A stretch of DNA of 64,000 bases from Chrysogorgia sp. JL179-B06. Taxonomy: Eukaryota; Cnidaria; Anthozoa; Scleralcyonacea; Chrysogorgiidae. Position 1 is the stretch's first letter; each line of letters opens with the position of its first letter. The DNA lies in assembly GCA_035772405.1 (NCBI GenBank), contig JAYKKM010000451.1, positions 310,001-374,000 on the forward strand. Direction: 5' to 3'. The notes under the pieces were generated by a model. That model was given only the letters and a program-made list of their open reading frames with translations. It searched no databases and was not told the DNA's origin. Shown one piece after another: positions 18,791-31,063 of this stretch. The translations under genes were made by a program, and so were the position numbers.

Positions 18791-21669
18791 TCAGTTATCT
18801 AAAAATCCAAACGGAATCGTATTAAAATTATTTTTAACAACACGTTTATTAAATGTAAATGAAAATTTTTTTATTTCATCCTCAATAAAAATATGATTAA
18901 GTTTATCTTTACATATTTTATTGTGATATTTAATTTCAATGATCAGATCTTGATTTTTAACACATTGCGTCAAGGATAAAAAATTCAATTTTTCTTTTAT
19001 TGTTTCATTTTTTAAAGTAAAACCTTTGACATGAATACATTCCTGATTTAAATTAGTTATATACGCGTACCATTTTGGACCCGTTGAACAAAAATTTGTT
19101 ATCCATTCATTTTCATTTAATTCATTCGTTAAATCTCCTAAATAATTTCCCGTTTTAACATCAGTATAATTATTTTCATCAGATATATAAATAACGGAAT
19201 CTGTATCAAAATATAAAACGCGATCGTCTAATTTATCGAGTAACTCGTATAATTTTAAACGTGCATATGCAGTGACAAAACAGGCAATGATTACATTTCC
19301 CGTTTTTAGAGGTGTTGTTGCATCATCAATTTTTTCATATGTACAACGTAATAATGTTTCGTTTATAAATCCCATCGATGTTAATTTTTTACTTTTATCA
19401 TTGGCTATATTTAATAATTCTTCATAATCGTTTAAAAAACACACTTGTGTATTATTTTCGTTTTGGGCAAATTTTCCCCATAACGAATTTAAAAATGTTT
19501 TTGCAATAGTTCTTAATCCGGGATTTTTCTCTATTTTTTCTTTATCTAAAAAAACATTTTCATTTTTTAAACAATCATTACAATACTGTTTCATTTTATC
19601 ATCATTTTTACTTCCATCTGCGTTCAAACAATCCGTAGGAATTCCTGAAGATTTGATAATGGATTTTTAAAAATTGATTTACGTATTGTGAAAACTTTTT
19701 TTCTTTGCGTTCAAAATGATATATTTCGTAAAGAGCTATTATTTTATATCCCTTATCTATAGCAACATTAATCTCAACACTAGTCCAAGTACCCGTTAAG
19801 TATCGATAGCTTTCATTATGTTCACATTTATTACATTTATTCACAGCACATTTATAACATAGTGGAAATAATAATTTCCCATCTATTCTAACAGGTAAAA
19901 CAGGAAAGTAAATATTTCGAGGAGGTGAAATACAACATTTTACTAAACCAAATATGTCCTTGATTTTTATTTTATTACAATCTTCACCCAGTAAAATAGT
20001 AGGATGACCCACAGGAAAATCATAATTTTTTTGTACATAGGGGTATAGCGATGTAAAATCTACATAACTTATTCGTTCGTTCGGTTTTGTTTCTTTAAAT
20101 AAACATACGGGGGAAGTTCGTCCCCCATATAATGCGTCACGTGGTGTTAAAGGAGTAAACGGATAAAATTTTCTTTTCTTTTCAATTAATTGTTTGTGTA
20201 TATTTTTTTCTTCTAAATAATCACATTCCCACATCTCGATTAATTTGTAACCGGCATTTTTTATTGTCCAAGAAAAACGTTGCGTATTTGCATATAAATT
20301 ACTAAATTTTTCGTTTGTAAGAACGTTTAATGCATAGGCGTCAATACATTTGGGACAACCGTGGTAAAAACAACCATGAAATTGATATATCGTATCATTA
20401 TAAAAACCATCGACAAAACGTCCTAGAATTTTTTTCTCATCATTTTGTGTACAGATATATTCTAAATTTCCTCCTAATTCTCGATTAATTTCATCTAACC
20501 AATCAATAGCAATTAAACTCTGTTTTACACATCCCCTATACCCCGAAGCAGGAATAATTACTACACAATTTTTTTTTTTTAAATTAAGTCTATACACTTT
20601 CAAAGCTAAACTAGCAATTGTAATACAATTCTTTGCATAAAAGAGTGTAATATGACTTATGGCCCCTATCATTGTAGAAAATTTAACACAACCCTTTCTT
20701 AAAATATCTACATCACTACAACAATAATAATAAATCTCTTTGCGAAATATATATTTCTCTTTCTTTTTTTCTAAATACCATTTTTCAAATTCATTAAGTG
20801 TTGCTGTATTCATATGTTTCGTATCAAAAAATTTCCGATCTACAATTTCACCCTCATAAGTTAAATCGTAAAATTCATAAGGATAAAATCCCTTACATTC
20901 CCCTTGAAGCTCCATTGCTTTTGGAATATCTGCTAATTTCATACTTAAAAACAAATAACTATCGAGGATTCTAATATTTTGTTCTTTAATTATTAAACTC
21001 ATTATTTTAGTACCGTTCATTATAGTATTCGGTATCATCTGTTTTATTTCTAAAAAATATTTTAAAATAAAAATAGTATCAAATCTACCCCCGTTATGAG
21101 CTATCCAAACGGAATTTGTTTGTTCAAACATAAATTCACATAAAGTTTCAATAACATTGTTATCCAAAATAAATTGTCTATTCCTGCAACAACTAACTTT
21201 TTCAATAGTATTATCAATAATTTCTTGATCCTTTTTTTCAAAAAGTTTTGTTTTTTTAAATTCAATATGTTGACATTTTTTACATACCTTCTGGATGATA
21301 CAATAAAAAGGTACGAGCAATTTAGTTTTGTTTACTTTTGTTTCAAAATCAAAAAAAATAAAGTGGGTTCACATTCTTCACCCTTGTTATATTCAAATGA
21401 AAGGGTTTCACATAACAATAATGAGGTTGTTTCATGTATTTATCACAATGAAAACAAAATCGTTTGCTACAATCGTGTTTAACTGTTTTATTAGAAAAAA
21501 TGAAAAAGAATCGAGGACAAATTTTGTTACAGGTTTTACAAAAAAAATAATATTGACAAGGTGTTAAACGATCATAATTACTATGAGGTTTAAAAATTTT
21601 ATTTGTTAAATGATTTGTAAAACAATTTTCATCATAAAAAATTATATCACAACTGCTACAAATAAGTTT
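18791..21669 (-). pseudogene. Protein-primed family B DNA polymerase, carboxy-terminal two-thirds
   Basis: Exonuclease motifs are the DFETK strand at about 21345, NGGRFD and YCCSDVDIL. Polymerase motif A is SYVDFTSLYPYV, motif B KTFLNSLWGKF and motif C LYFDTDSVIY. A cysteine-rich module (LICSSCDIIF, CKTCNKICP) begins the segment. Two one-base shifts are visible, in a T8 run near 21350 and an A5 run near 19672 (coding-strand view). The amino-terminal third is at 29698-31022, separated by an 8 kb block. The enzyme replicates the element using a terminal protein primer. Confidence 0.9.
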
Positions 21670-22268
21670 ATTATTTAGTTATAATTTAGTTTATTATTTA
21701 TACCACTACAGCTTACGCCAATTACTGTGGCCCCGTGTATAATTAAAAAAAGAAAAGAAAAAAAAGAGTTTAAAAAATTGAGGTTATATTTACATAAATA
21801 CTAAGGTGAAAAGAAAAATCTGTAGTAAAAATCAACAACAACAAGTGAGGGATTTCTTGAGGCGACGTGCCAAGTTACATTTTAGGCAAATGGATTTCCA
21901 CATACGTGGGTCGTCCTGGTTATAGATGGAGTAAAAAGCGTCATGGTAGTATTCAAGTAGGGTTTTCTTAAATGAACTAAATTTGAGTGTTTTTAATCTT
22001 AGAAAGTCCGGTAATGCGTTCCAAGTTCTAGTTACTCTGACAATGAAGGATCGTTGATAAGTTACTGTTCTACATTGATGAGGAACAAAACTTATCACAC
22101 TTGGGTTGCTGGCTGCTCTAGTTTGCCATACAGGTAATTTTACTGCTGGAAGCGTTTCTTGTCTACGATAAACAAGACCATTAAAAGCTTTAAAAAATAA
22201 CAACAGTTCAAAGTATTCGTGCCAATATGATACTGGAAGGAGTCCTGTTAACTTGAAATATGTGCAAT
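21670..22268 (-). mobile_element. 5'-truncated CR1-like LINE, 3' end
   Basis: The frame on the minus strand to 21832 encodes the end of a LINE ORF2, with RTVTYQRSFIVRVTRTWNAL and a C-x-x-C end. The A/T-rich 3' tail with ACTAAAT-like repeats ends at the PolB junction. The coding part is broken at 22268 by the solo LTR. Confidence 0.75.
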
Positions 22269-22951
22269 TGTAACATGGTAGCATATACCATGTAATATAT
22301 TATATAATTATAAGACCTTAGTTAACCTTCCTCGCATGAATAAGCAAATACTTATTTTCCCACAAACGTGTAAACGGAAATGAATCAGCATAGAGATTAA
22401 ACAACCACAGGAAAACGCCTAGTCCCACAAACGCGTTAACGGACATGAATCGGCACAGCGTTGGTGGTTTTGTGGTTGCTAGAACTTGTTTTCACATACT
22501 GTATTGCATAGAGGAAATTCATCATAGTTTAGGAATTCTTCCTCTACCATGTATTATAAAAGCTGAGCACAACAGAGTATAGGAGAGAGAAGATTCAGAG
22601 GAATCACGAAAGCCAGTTAGGCTGGAGTGAATCACGAAAGCCAGTTACGCTGGAGTATCGCAGAGATTGAAGAAACTGAACATCTATTAACCAAAGAACC
22701 ACAAAGTCAAAGAACGAAGAAGATACCAAAACCAAAGTTGTGCTCAGTCAGAAATAAAGAGATAAGTTGAACAAAATAGGAAAGTTGTTATTAACATTAT
22801 AGAAATACATATATTTGAAGTATTAATAAATATTGTAAAAGGTAATTGGTTTCACGCTATATAGTGTTACGAGGAGAATATTATTGAACCCAAAACTAGA
22901 GTCTAAAAATAATTATAAACAAACAGTCGACGCATATCTCCTCCCGTAACA
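22269..22951 (+). mobile_element. Solo LTR, 683 bp, with GCAAT duplication
   Basis: It begins TGTAACATGG and ends CCCGTAACA, and GCAAT directly flanks both sides (22264-22268 and 22952-22956). Inside are a TATAAAAG at about 22557, internal direct repeats (GAATCACGAAAGCCAGTTA twice at 22602-22655) and AATAAAG at about 22752, the order expected of a retroviral-type U3-R-U5. No coding region accompanies it, so internal sequence was lost by LTR recombination. Confidence 0.75.
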
Positions 22952-22956
22952 GCAAT

Positions 22957-23788
22957 AATATGCAAGAAAATTCAGCTTAAATAAAATTATATTGGCGGAG
23001 ATAAGAGATGGAGCTTCCGGTTACGCCCGACAGGACTGCTAAACTTTTCAATTAGCTTTTTCTCGGCTTTCGATTTTCAACCAAAATATACCGTATAAAG
23101 AAATCGCCATCTCTTTACGTATTTATTCGATTTGTCTCAAACTGTTTTAGGTTTCCAAGGTCTTATACCTTAAAACAAAGATAATTTATCTGTCTACAAT
23201 ATACGTAAACGTTATTGTGCTACCTTACTTAGTTGTTTTTAAAAAAGTGCAATATCGAACATGCCTTGATATTCGTGATATGTTATTCGTCAAGCGCGGC
23301 ATTTCCACAGAGCGCTCCATTTAAATTTTACAAGTACTTTTACATGCCTGTAGCTGCTGCACAAGTTAAAGTGGATGTGACATTAGTTTCTATTAAAAAA
23401 ACAAAGCTACACGGTTCAACATAGTTCGCAGTTCGACATTGTTTACATTTAGATATCCAATTGTCCAAATTTAATACTATCATTGCTTACAATATATTAG
23501 CTTTTACTTCAATATAAACATAGCTGATAGCCTCACTCCGTCATTCGTTGCTTTCAAATTGCGGTATATTCATACGTTGTGCTGCCGGCTGCGTACTTTT
23601 ACATACAGTCATACACAAGCCCAAGTAGCCTGTAGTCCGAGTTAACGCCTATTCCCGTTCGTTTGTTTGATTTGAAATATGACGGCACGACCGCCAGCAA
23701 ATATTACAAACGTGAAGTTCGATTTGGCAGAAGGGACGCTTGATCATGGAAAATTTATGGCTTGCTCTTTCGAGTAAATGTTGTTCGA
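22957..23788. other. Non-coding host or transposon DNA
   Basis: No supported gene. The longest open frames are under 65 codons with no recognisable motif. Confidence 0.4.
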
Positions 23789-24023
23789 ATTGACGGTACC
23801 GAAAAAGATGGCGGCTGTACATTTTACCAGAATGCTTTGCGACCTTAAATCACCTGTAATAACTGCTAAACATTGTTTACCTTATAAATATGAATTAAAT
23901 ACGCAAAAGCTTCCTTTTGACCAAACTTAATGTTTTCGTTCTATCTACGAGATTCAATATTTACTGCGTGCAAGGAATTATGGTTAAATGTACCAGTCGC
24001 CATCTTTTTCAGTACCGTCAATT
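23789..24023. mobile_element. Foldback MITE, 235 bp
   Basis: The outer 40 bp are inverted copies: the left end reads AATTGACGGTACCGAAAAAG and the right end is its complement with few mismatches. There is no coding capacity. Confidence 0.65.
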
Positions 24024-24318
24024 AGATGTATGGCGTTCAAACATTGAATTTTGACATAAACGCGCCATATATGATTACCGTATGTTATTTTAATATTACA
24101 AGGTTATATGATCGCCTTGATATGTGGTGTAGATTCTACAGTCTATTTTATCCTCTATATGTTATAGAAATTTCTGGCATCATTCTGCTGGCATGCCTGA
24201 TCAGTGATCCTGAACACTGCTCCAACCTCGTACCATGAACTGCTCCTGTGTCAGTCCAGAGGCAGCATTTCACTTCTGATAAGAACTCCTAGTTTTATTT
24301 TATATAGTCTCACCCTCT

Positions 24319-25122
24319 TAAATGGTTCCAATTGGGTTAAAAATGCTGTGTGTAAAATTGTATTAAAAACTATTGATATTTAGGGGGTAGCTAAAGGACC
24401 CTGAAATTTTTACTATAGTATCCCTATGAGAAAATCAGCCAAATTGTCCAATATGCTATAAGTCCTCAGTGTCGGATTGGTCTAAAAATCCATTAGTGAG
24501 TAGTTTAGACCTGGTTTCCTATTTGACTTTAAGACAAAATTATAGAAAAAAATGTATGGTTTCCGAGATATGGGGCTCCAAAGTTCTTAAAATTCTCATT
24601 GGTTAAAAATGTTTGGAGCCCTATATCTCAGAAACCATACATTTTTGGCTATAAGTTTGTTTTAAAGTCAAATAGGTAACCAGGTCTAAACTACTCACTA
24701 ATGGCTTTTAAACCAATCCGACACTCCCCTGACGACTTATAGCATACCGTATACTGCGGAATATAAGCCCCCTCGTTTATAAGCCCACCTATCTACAAAC
24801 AGAAATTATGTTCCGGTTATAAGCCCCCCTCTAAAAATCAACGTTTATCCACCCCTAAAAAAACGTATATTGATAATGCCGTATGTTAGTCTCAATTTAT
24901 TTCACTAGCAGTTCGATCATTCCCAAACGTTTTTTTATTCCGCTTATAAGCCCCCCCGTTTATAAGCCCTCCCAAAACCCCTTACGAAATTGTATAAGCC
25001 CAGGGCTTATATTCCGCAGTTTACGGTATTGGACAATTTGGCTGATTTTTCCTTGAGCTATCCCTCAATAATTTTTAATACAATTTTACACACAGCATTT
25101 TTAACCCAATTGGAACCATTAA
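24319..25122. mobile_element. Long palindromic element with TTAAA flanks
   Basis: Arms of more than 230 bp are inverted copies centred near 24590 (left 24321-24570, right 24600-24746 plus 25027-25119). TTAAA adjoins both tips. The right arm is split by the MITE at 24747-25026. The hairpin has no coding capacity. Confidence 0.8.
24747..25026. mobile_element. MITE, 280 bp, TA target duplication
   Basis: Ends are inverted (CCGTATACTGCGGAATATAA and its complement, with one or two mismatches) and flanked by TA. The uninterrupted target is preserved in the other arm of the host palindrome (GCATATTGGACAATTTGG in inverted form at 24433-24455), confirming a precise insertion with a TA duplication as for Tc1/mariner-type elements. 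Confidence 0.88.
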
Positions 25123-25959
25123 ATGGTTCACACGAGCGACATAAGCAATGAAAACAAAGCACGACTTTTCCTCTGGGACGTACGAAGACAAAACAACGAG
25201 AATTTTTCTTTGTTACCTCTTTTGTTTTGCTCATGCCTTATGCTTCTTATGCTTATGTCCATCTTTATGTCGCAGGCTTGACTTCATTCCTTTGTTTTGC
25301 CTTTTGTTTTGTCCTTATGCTTATGATTATGCTCTCGTGTGAGCCAAATCATTTTAGTTTTGTATTGTTAGTATTTTTATCTTAATTGGATGTTATTTTT
25401 GTAAACTTTGCTGCAAAGGGAAAACACGGGTTTATCTGGCTGTGAAACATGTATTATCAGAAATAAAGCCAGATTTACACTACGAAAAAATGCGAACTTT
25501 TTATATACCGCATCAGCCTATTTCCATGTAGAGAATCAGATCACACATTCGTAATTTCATGCAAATCGATATAACTTTCAAACAGAACGATATTTTGGCA
25601 TTCGCCAACACCCTTTTGTAACAAAAGTATGTAGGAGTGCGGGAAAACAAACATATTTCAAATTCATTAAATTGTTCTGTAGTTGGAACTCCCAGAAGCG
25701 AACTCATATTGGATCGAACAAACGGGGTTACAGAAAATTCGAGATTTAAAAAAACAACTTTTGGTATATTCTTGTAGCCTATTATATAAGCTTTCAAATT
25801 ATATATGGTCCTACATAGCACAGATAGCACCAGAATGTTGGAAAGCTGTTTTGGTGCAAATTATTGCGCTCTGGAAGTAGTTCTTGCCCTTTCAATGGTT
25901 AAATGCTAACAGAAGTACACGTCCAAAAAAACACCCATCTTTTCTCTCTTAAAACTTAC
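25123..25959. other. Non-coding DNA between palindrome and exon
   Basis: No supported gene; short open frames only. The part next to 25959 is intron if the exon call at 25960-27721 is right. Confidence 0.4.
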
Positions 25960-27721
25960 CCGAGCATCCAGAAACCAGCTCTGTGTTTTCAGTCTTCACC
26001 CTCCATCTCTGGCTATGCTGTCGTTTACGGTTAAACAAACACTCGTTAAACACATTATCTTTGTTGTCTTCCAGCTTTTCCACATTCACAATGTTATCGA
26101 CCGCTCCATCATTCACAAATACGATATCTCTGTCATCCGTTATACGTATATCCCCACTAGCTCCCGAGTTCCACTGGGTATCCTTCTTGATGCCCTCTTT
26201 CGAATGGCCTACCCAGACCACACCCAAGTCGTTAGGTTCTTGCTCTTTTGGGCACACAACCTCGCTCTTAATTTTCACAATTTGAAAAGCTGTCGCTTTT
26301 GCCGCCACTTCCGCGTTTTTAGGTAAACTTTTAGCAATATTCTTTTTACGTTTAGGTGGCTGTTTGACGTTTTCCTTTTTCTTAGTGTTACATCCTTCCA
26401 TGATAGAGAGCGGAGTGATGCTCGCTAACTCAACATTGGATATGATTGAGAAGTCTTTACACTCGTCTTGAGAAGGCATCGCTTCACCAGGGGTTGCGGT
26501 CACGTTACCATAGCCGAGTGTTACATTGTCAGAGTTAACCATGACATCACCATTAGTCGCCATCACACCACTAGAGTTCGGAGTCACATTACCTAAATTT
26601 AGTGCCACATCACCAACGTTTGGTAATATCATAATCGGATCGCCAGTCCTTACCGACATATCACCAATCTTTATGATCACCTCGTCAGTACTGGATGCCG
26701 CATTCTCATTGTTTAGCATTGCACCAAAGCTCTTCGTAGCCTTACTTTTATCACCAACAAGCCTCAAGCTCTCATCCATTTCTACGGCAGCCACCTCAGA
26801 TGGTGTCCCATCCGTTTGTTTTCCCTGCGAGTCTTTACCACTCCTCGCCACCTTTGCCGATTTCTTCACCTTCTTCGGTCTCTCCCTGCGTTTCTTCGGC
26901 GGCTTCGAGATCGCACTGGCGTCGGGCATCGCTTGTTTACCTTCGGCCGTCTCCGACACCAAGACGCTGGTCCACAGCGACGCACTTACCGACGCCAAGA
27001 CGTCGAGCGATGAGCTAACTCCCGCCGAGGTAGCAGCGTTCGCAGCCAACGTGTCTGTACCAAGACTTGGCGAGCTACCGCTGTTCTCATTTGCGCCAAC
27101 GGACTTATTCACCTGCACGAACCCAATCCCTTTTGTAATAGATCTCGGTTGAAAATAACGCGTTTTTGCATCGCCGGTTTGCGGGCGCACATGTGTACCC
27201 GGCGGGGGTTCGTCCTTTGCCGTAGAACCGCTAGATTCCGAGTCCACAATGGAGCTCTTCATTGGGGGTAACTCTCGATCACCCGGCATTGCCATCATGT
27301 CTCCTAAGGGCATCACACCTTCGGCTGGGAACGTCTTTACTGGCGCCCTTGATCCGCTCGTTGCTTTAGAAACGGGTGAGGTCTTTGCCCCGGTGCTACT
27401 AGGGCCATCGGCAGTAGGAACGCTGCTTGAACTAGGCACTGTTGGTTCACCAGAGGACAGTTCTGGTTGTACTGTTTGTTTTTTCTGTCGACGCTTTCGT
27501 GGACGCTTTACCTTGGAGCCCGTTTCGGACTCCACAGGGTCACTTGTAGTCCAAGCGGGAGACGCTTTCCGCTTGTCACCCCGCGAAACACTTTTATCCC
27601 CTGAAGACCCAGCAGACCCTAGGTTGTCCTCCTTTGATCTCGATTTCAGGATCGAATCTCGGCGCACAGCGGCGTCACTCGACGTAGAGCCAACAGATGA
27701 TTTGAGTTTTGGAGAAGATTC
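25960..27721 (-). CDS. Long internal exon of a host-like gene, low-complexity nuclear protein
   Basis: On the minus strand the sequence reads TTCTTTGTTTTAG just before 27721 and CTCGG followed by GTAAGTTTT at 25960, good acceptor and donor sites. The 1762 bp between them are open in one frame, from ESSPKLKSS to SGCSG. The product is rich in Ser, Lys and Pro with several basic clusters (VKRPRKRRQKKQ, PPKKRRERPKKVKKS) and a run of GxV/NxGNV repeats in its middle. That suggests a disordered nuclear protein. GC content is much higher than in the flanking viral DNA. It may be part of a host gene or a transposon-captured exon; the other exons are not identified. Confidence 0.6.
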
Positions 27722-28279
27722 CTAAAACAAAGAATGTGATAATTGTGATAAAGGTCTCAAGAAATCAACCTGCTTCTTCAAACGTTTTGTCAATATCGAC
27801 AGCACTTTTTAAGGTCCCCAGTTACCTAAATTTCAATTTTCCCCCTAGGGTCCCGCCTTAGTTATAGTCAAATTTTGTTAAACACGGAGCGATCGCATAA
27901 AAGAGAGAACACGTCCCGTAAAATGCACTGAAGTTTTAATTCGTGGTGAGGTAATGGCTAAAACTATGATCAAAAGTTTTGTTTCCTTTTCTAATTCACC
28001 AAAGGTATTATGGAGCTATGGAACAATGTTAAAGAATATTACTTGAGTTAAAAAGTTTGAAGTCGGCTTCTTGAAGAAATTCAAAGAAAACGGACTGTGT
28101 ATATAATAAGCTGGATATAATTGATACGTGGAAATGCAAATGAATGCTGGATGAAACGTTGGCATTGAAGCATAGTGAGCAATAAAACGTAATTTAAATT
28201 TTAAACGACAGAGTCGGGGCTTGATGGTTTTGGACTTTGGGCTTACACCAATGTCTGGTTAAATGAGACGGGGCATAAT
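27722..28279. other. Non-coding DNA upstream of the exon
   Basis: No gene seen. The first bases are consistent with an intron on the minus strand. Confidence 0.35.
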
Positions 28280-29330
28280 CCCTCCGCCGACAATCTTACT
28301 GAGTCCTTTACATCGCTAGACACAAACGCAATCGATCGGTTCTTTCCATCGAAACAAGTCAAGATTCACCCACCCACCCAACAAATTATGGCTAACCCAA
28401 CTTAAACAACTTATACACGATCGCGAAAGAGCTTTCGGAAATGTGCGTCAGTGGAGAATTTATCGGAACAAAGTCAATTTAAGATTAGCACCAAGAAGAA
28501 AAACTTTTATGCTGATAAAACTAAGAAATTACCAAAGAACGACTGCAAGCGATGGTGGAGTATTGTGAACAAGCTATCGGGAAAGATGACAAAGAGGTCC
28601 AATATCTGTCTGATAGCGACTAGTTACCATTCTGAATCTTTACTTTATCTCAGTGAATGCTGACATTCCAATGTTAGACCTTGCCTGTCTTCCAGTTTAT
28701 CTACCGTCAGCTGAAACTATATCAACCATCTATCCTCATCAGGTCTACAAAAAGCTATTAAACCTGAACACTTTTAAGACATATGGCCTACATAATATCC
28801 CAACACGAATTCTTAAAGAATTCGCTTACGAGCTCGCTGAGCCTCGGGATGTGTTGCAGCGTTATGGAAATATTCTCACATAACACCTGTGGAGCCCACA
28901 ACCGGAAAGTGAAAGTGACATAAGGCCGATCCCCTTAACCGCCGTCCTGTCTAAAGTCCTGGAAGACTTTATAAGTTTGGCAGTTAGTCTGCGTTGCAGG
29001 GGTTCCAATTGTCGGAGGGAGGATGAGTATCGCCCCCCTGCAAGCTATTTGGCAGTTTGAAGGGTAGTTAAACTACCTATCATCTTTTGGATCTTGTTCA
29101 TAATTAGTTGATGGATTTGGACAATCCTGGAAACTACCTAACGGCATGCTTTTTAGACTTTAGCAAGGCTTTAAAGGATAAACCACAATATTGTCGTCCA
29201 GTAGCTTATTGCGGAGTGCGAAGGTCCATTATTCCTTGGATCTGCAACTTTCTCACTTGTCGACGGCAAGCTGTCAAAATTGATCCAATCATTTCTCAGT
29301 GGCTTCCTGTAACTGCTGGAGTGCCAGTCA
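28280..29330 (+). pseudogene. Decayed CR1-like LINE reverse transcriptase
   Basis: Pieces in three frames align in order with a LINE ORF2: DCKRWWSIVNKLSGK, VYKKLLNLNTFKTYGLHNIP, the RT motif-A region CFLDFSKALK, and IPWICNFLTCRRQAVKI with AGVPVT in place of the usual AGVPQGT. Many stops and deletions; inactive. Confidence 0.75.
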
Positions 29331-29697
29331 CCAGGCCCGCACAGAGACTAAAGTGGGCCCAGGACCAAATATATAATTGGGGGCCCCCTCGCAAAAATTT
29401 CGCATACATTTTACGGATGTAAGGATATTTCAAGTGAAAATGTTTCAGTTTTACATGTGAAATGACAACGCAAATTTTCGTTAGGACGTAAAAGATATAA
29501 ATAAGGACAAATAAATAATCACTAACGCAGAGAAGCAGAAAATACTGTTTGATAATTTCAACTACAGCCTCTTGGCTACCGTCTACCGATTCTCTACAAA
29601 GTAAAGGAGGGCGCTTCTTGAGTTGGGGGCCCGGGGCAAATTGCCCCAGTTTCCCTCACCTCTGGGTGCGCCTGAGTGCCACAGGGTTACTAAATTA
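29331..29697. other. GC-rich repeat-like tail next to PolB
   Basis: It contains GGGGGCCCGGGGCAAATTGC and similar strings typical of dispersed transposon ends. No coding region is seen. It abuts the PolB coding sequence at 29698. Confidence 0.4.
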
Positions 29698-31022
29698 GTC
29701 TTTACAATTATTCGGATATTTGTAACATCGTAAACAAGTTAAGTTATTTGTAGTACATAGGTGGTTATCGATATATTCATGTCGTGTAAAATAACTCGTA
29801 CATTTAACACAAAAAGAACTGGTGTTAAGTTTAGAAAATTCCTTTATGCTTAAAACTACATCGTAATGATTATTATTTAACCATAAACACACAATTTCAT
29901 TAGTCAATTTAATAAGATTACCCTCACTATCAGTTCGTGAATCATAAATTATATTATCGGAATGAGTGTCAGCATACACTAACCAATCAACACCCTGTTT
30001 TTTTAAATAATTATTATATACAAAATTAAACTGTGTAGCATCAACATTACCCTCGGGTATCCCACATTCCCGATATACATTTGGAATTTCTTCACACGTA
30101 AATAAATCATCAACAGGTTTATTTGGTTTTCTTTTCATTATAAAATATTTATCGTCTTGTTTTAAAAACGATAAACCCACTAATATTGCTAAAGCAAAAC
30201 AGCAATCTTTCACTGTACGAAATAATACATGGCTAAGAATATAAAATACACCCGTGCGAAATTTACGACCATATTTTTTTACATACATATTACTTTTCAC
30301 ACCGCCTTTATCTGTAGCATTTCCCTTATTCAAACTATTATAAATACTTTTTTTCCTTAGTACACTATTTTTTTTTTATTTGTACTTATTCCTGCGGGGA
30401 AAGTTTGAACTATTACCTTACTATTCCAACCATTAGCTATCATTTCTTTATTACTCTGCATAAATTTTTCCATAATATTTAAGAAATATTTAACGTCAAA
30501 GTCTTTCACGGGTAAAACGGCTGCAGAGAAAAAACTTTTTGGAGCATTACTAAAGATAAATCTAACATAATCATCATCACTTTTTACATTTGCCCGCGCA
30601 ATGTTAATTAAATAAGAAAAAAACAACGATAACGATTGAATAAAACTAATAAAATTAACCGTTTTTTCCCGTGAAACATTCAATGAAAAATGTTGTTCAG
30701 TGACTTTAAATTTTTCTCTACTAATAGTTTCTATATGATTAACAGAAAAATAATCGTCTATTTTTTCATTTTTCTTACTTTCTTTTTTCTTATTAAATAA
30801 ACTTACAATTTTATCTATATCTTTTTTACTATATTTTAATTTTTTCTGATCATCATTCATCTTCTTTTTTTTTCTAAAACAAGAAAAACATGCATTTTTA
30901 TTTTTATTTATGTTTTCGTCCTCACCATCAACACGATCAATAGTAACATCGTATGAATCCTGTATATTAATACATGTCAACGTAACTATAGGAGGGATTT
31001 TTTTTGATAATAAAGAACCCAT
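29698..31022 (-). pseudogene. Protein-primed PolB, amino-terminal third
   Basis: Two frames (31022-30357 and 30333-29695) carry the Polinton PolB amino-terminal region: YVRFIFSNAPKSFFSAAVLP, IMEKFMQSNKEMIANGW, CCFALAILVGLS and the Cys cluster CVKCTSYFTRHEYIDNH with CLRCYKYP. A one-base shift separates them near 30340-30360. The start ATG at 31022 opens MGSLLSKK, which fits an N-myristoylation site, but that segment could be a separate protein. The rest of the gene is at 18791-21669. The start is 41 bp from the divergent gene at 31064. Confidence 0.82.
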
Positions 31023-31063
31023 TTATAAAAAACTAAAACAAAAAAAAGAGAGTAAAAAAAAAT

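Larger units (their letters stand above)
21670..29697. mobile_element. 8 kb composite block interrupting PolB
   Basis: PolB homology stops at CD on one side (29698) and resumes at KLIC on the other (21669). The block holds a LINE fragment, a solo LTR, three foldback elements, a long splice-bounded exon and a decayed LINE, with GC content well above the Polinton. I could not find a clean target duplication at its two ends, so a single insertion is not proven; a recombination between loci or an assembly join would look alike. Confidence 0.75.

Noticed and set aside
24319..25122. piggyBac-type transposon because of the TTAA flanks
   Set aside because: The tips (TGGTTCC) do not look like piggyBac ends (CCYT-type), and no transposase is present; the TTAAA may be a coincidental 5 bp duplication.
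26526..27152. Plus-strand 208-residue frame inside the host-like exon
   Set aside because: It is antisense to the 587-codon minus-strand frame, which has splice borders and a consistent composition.
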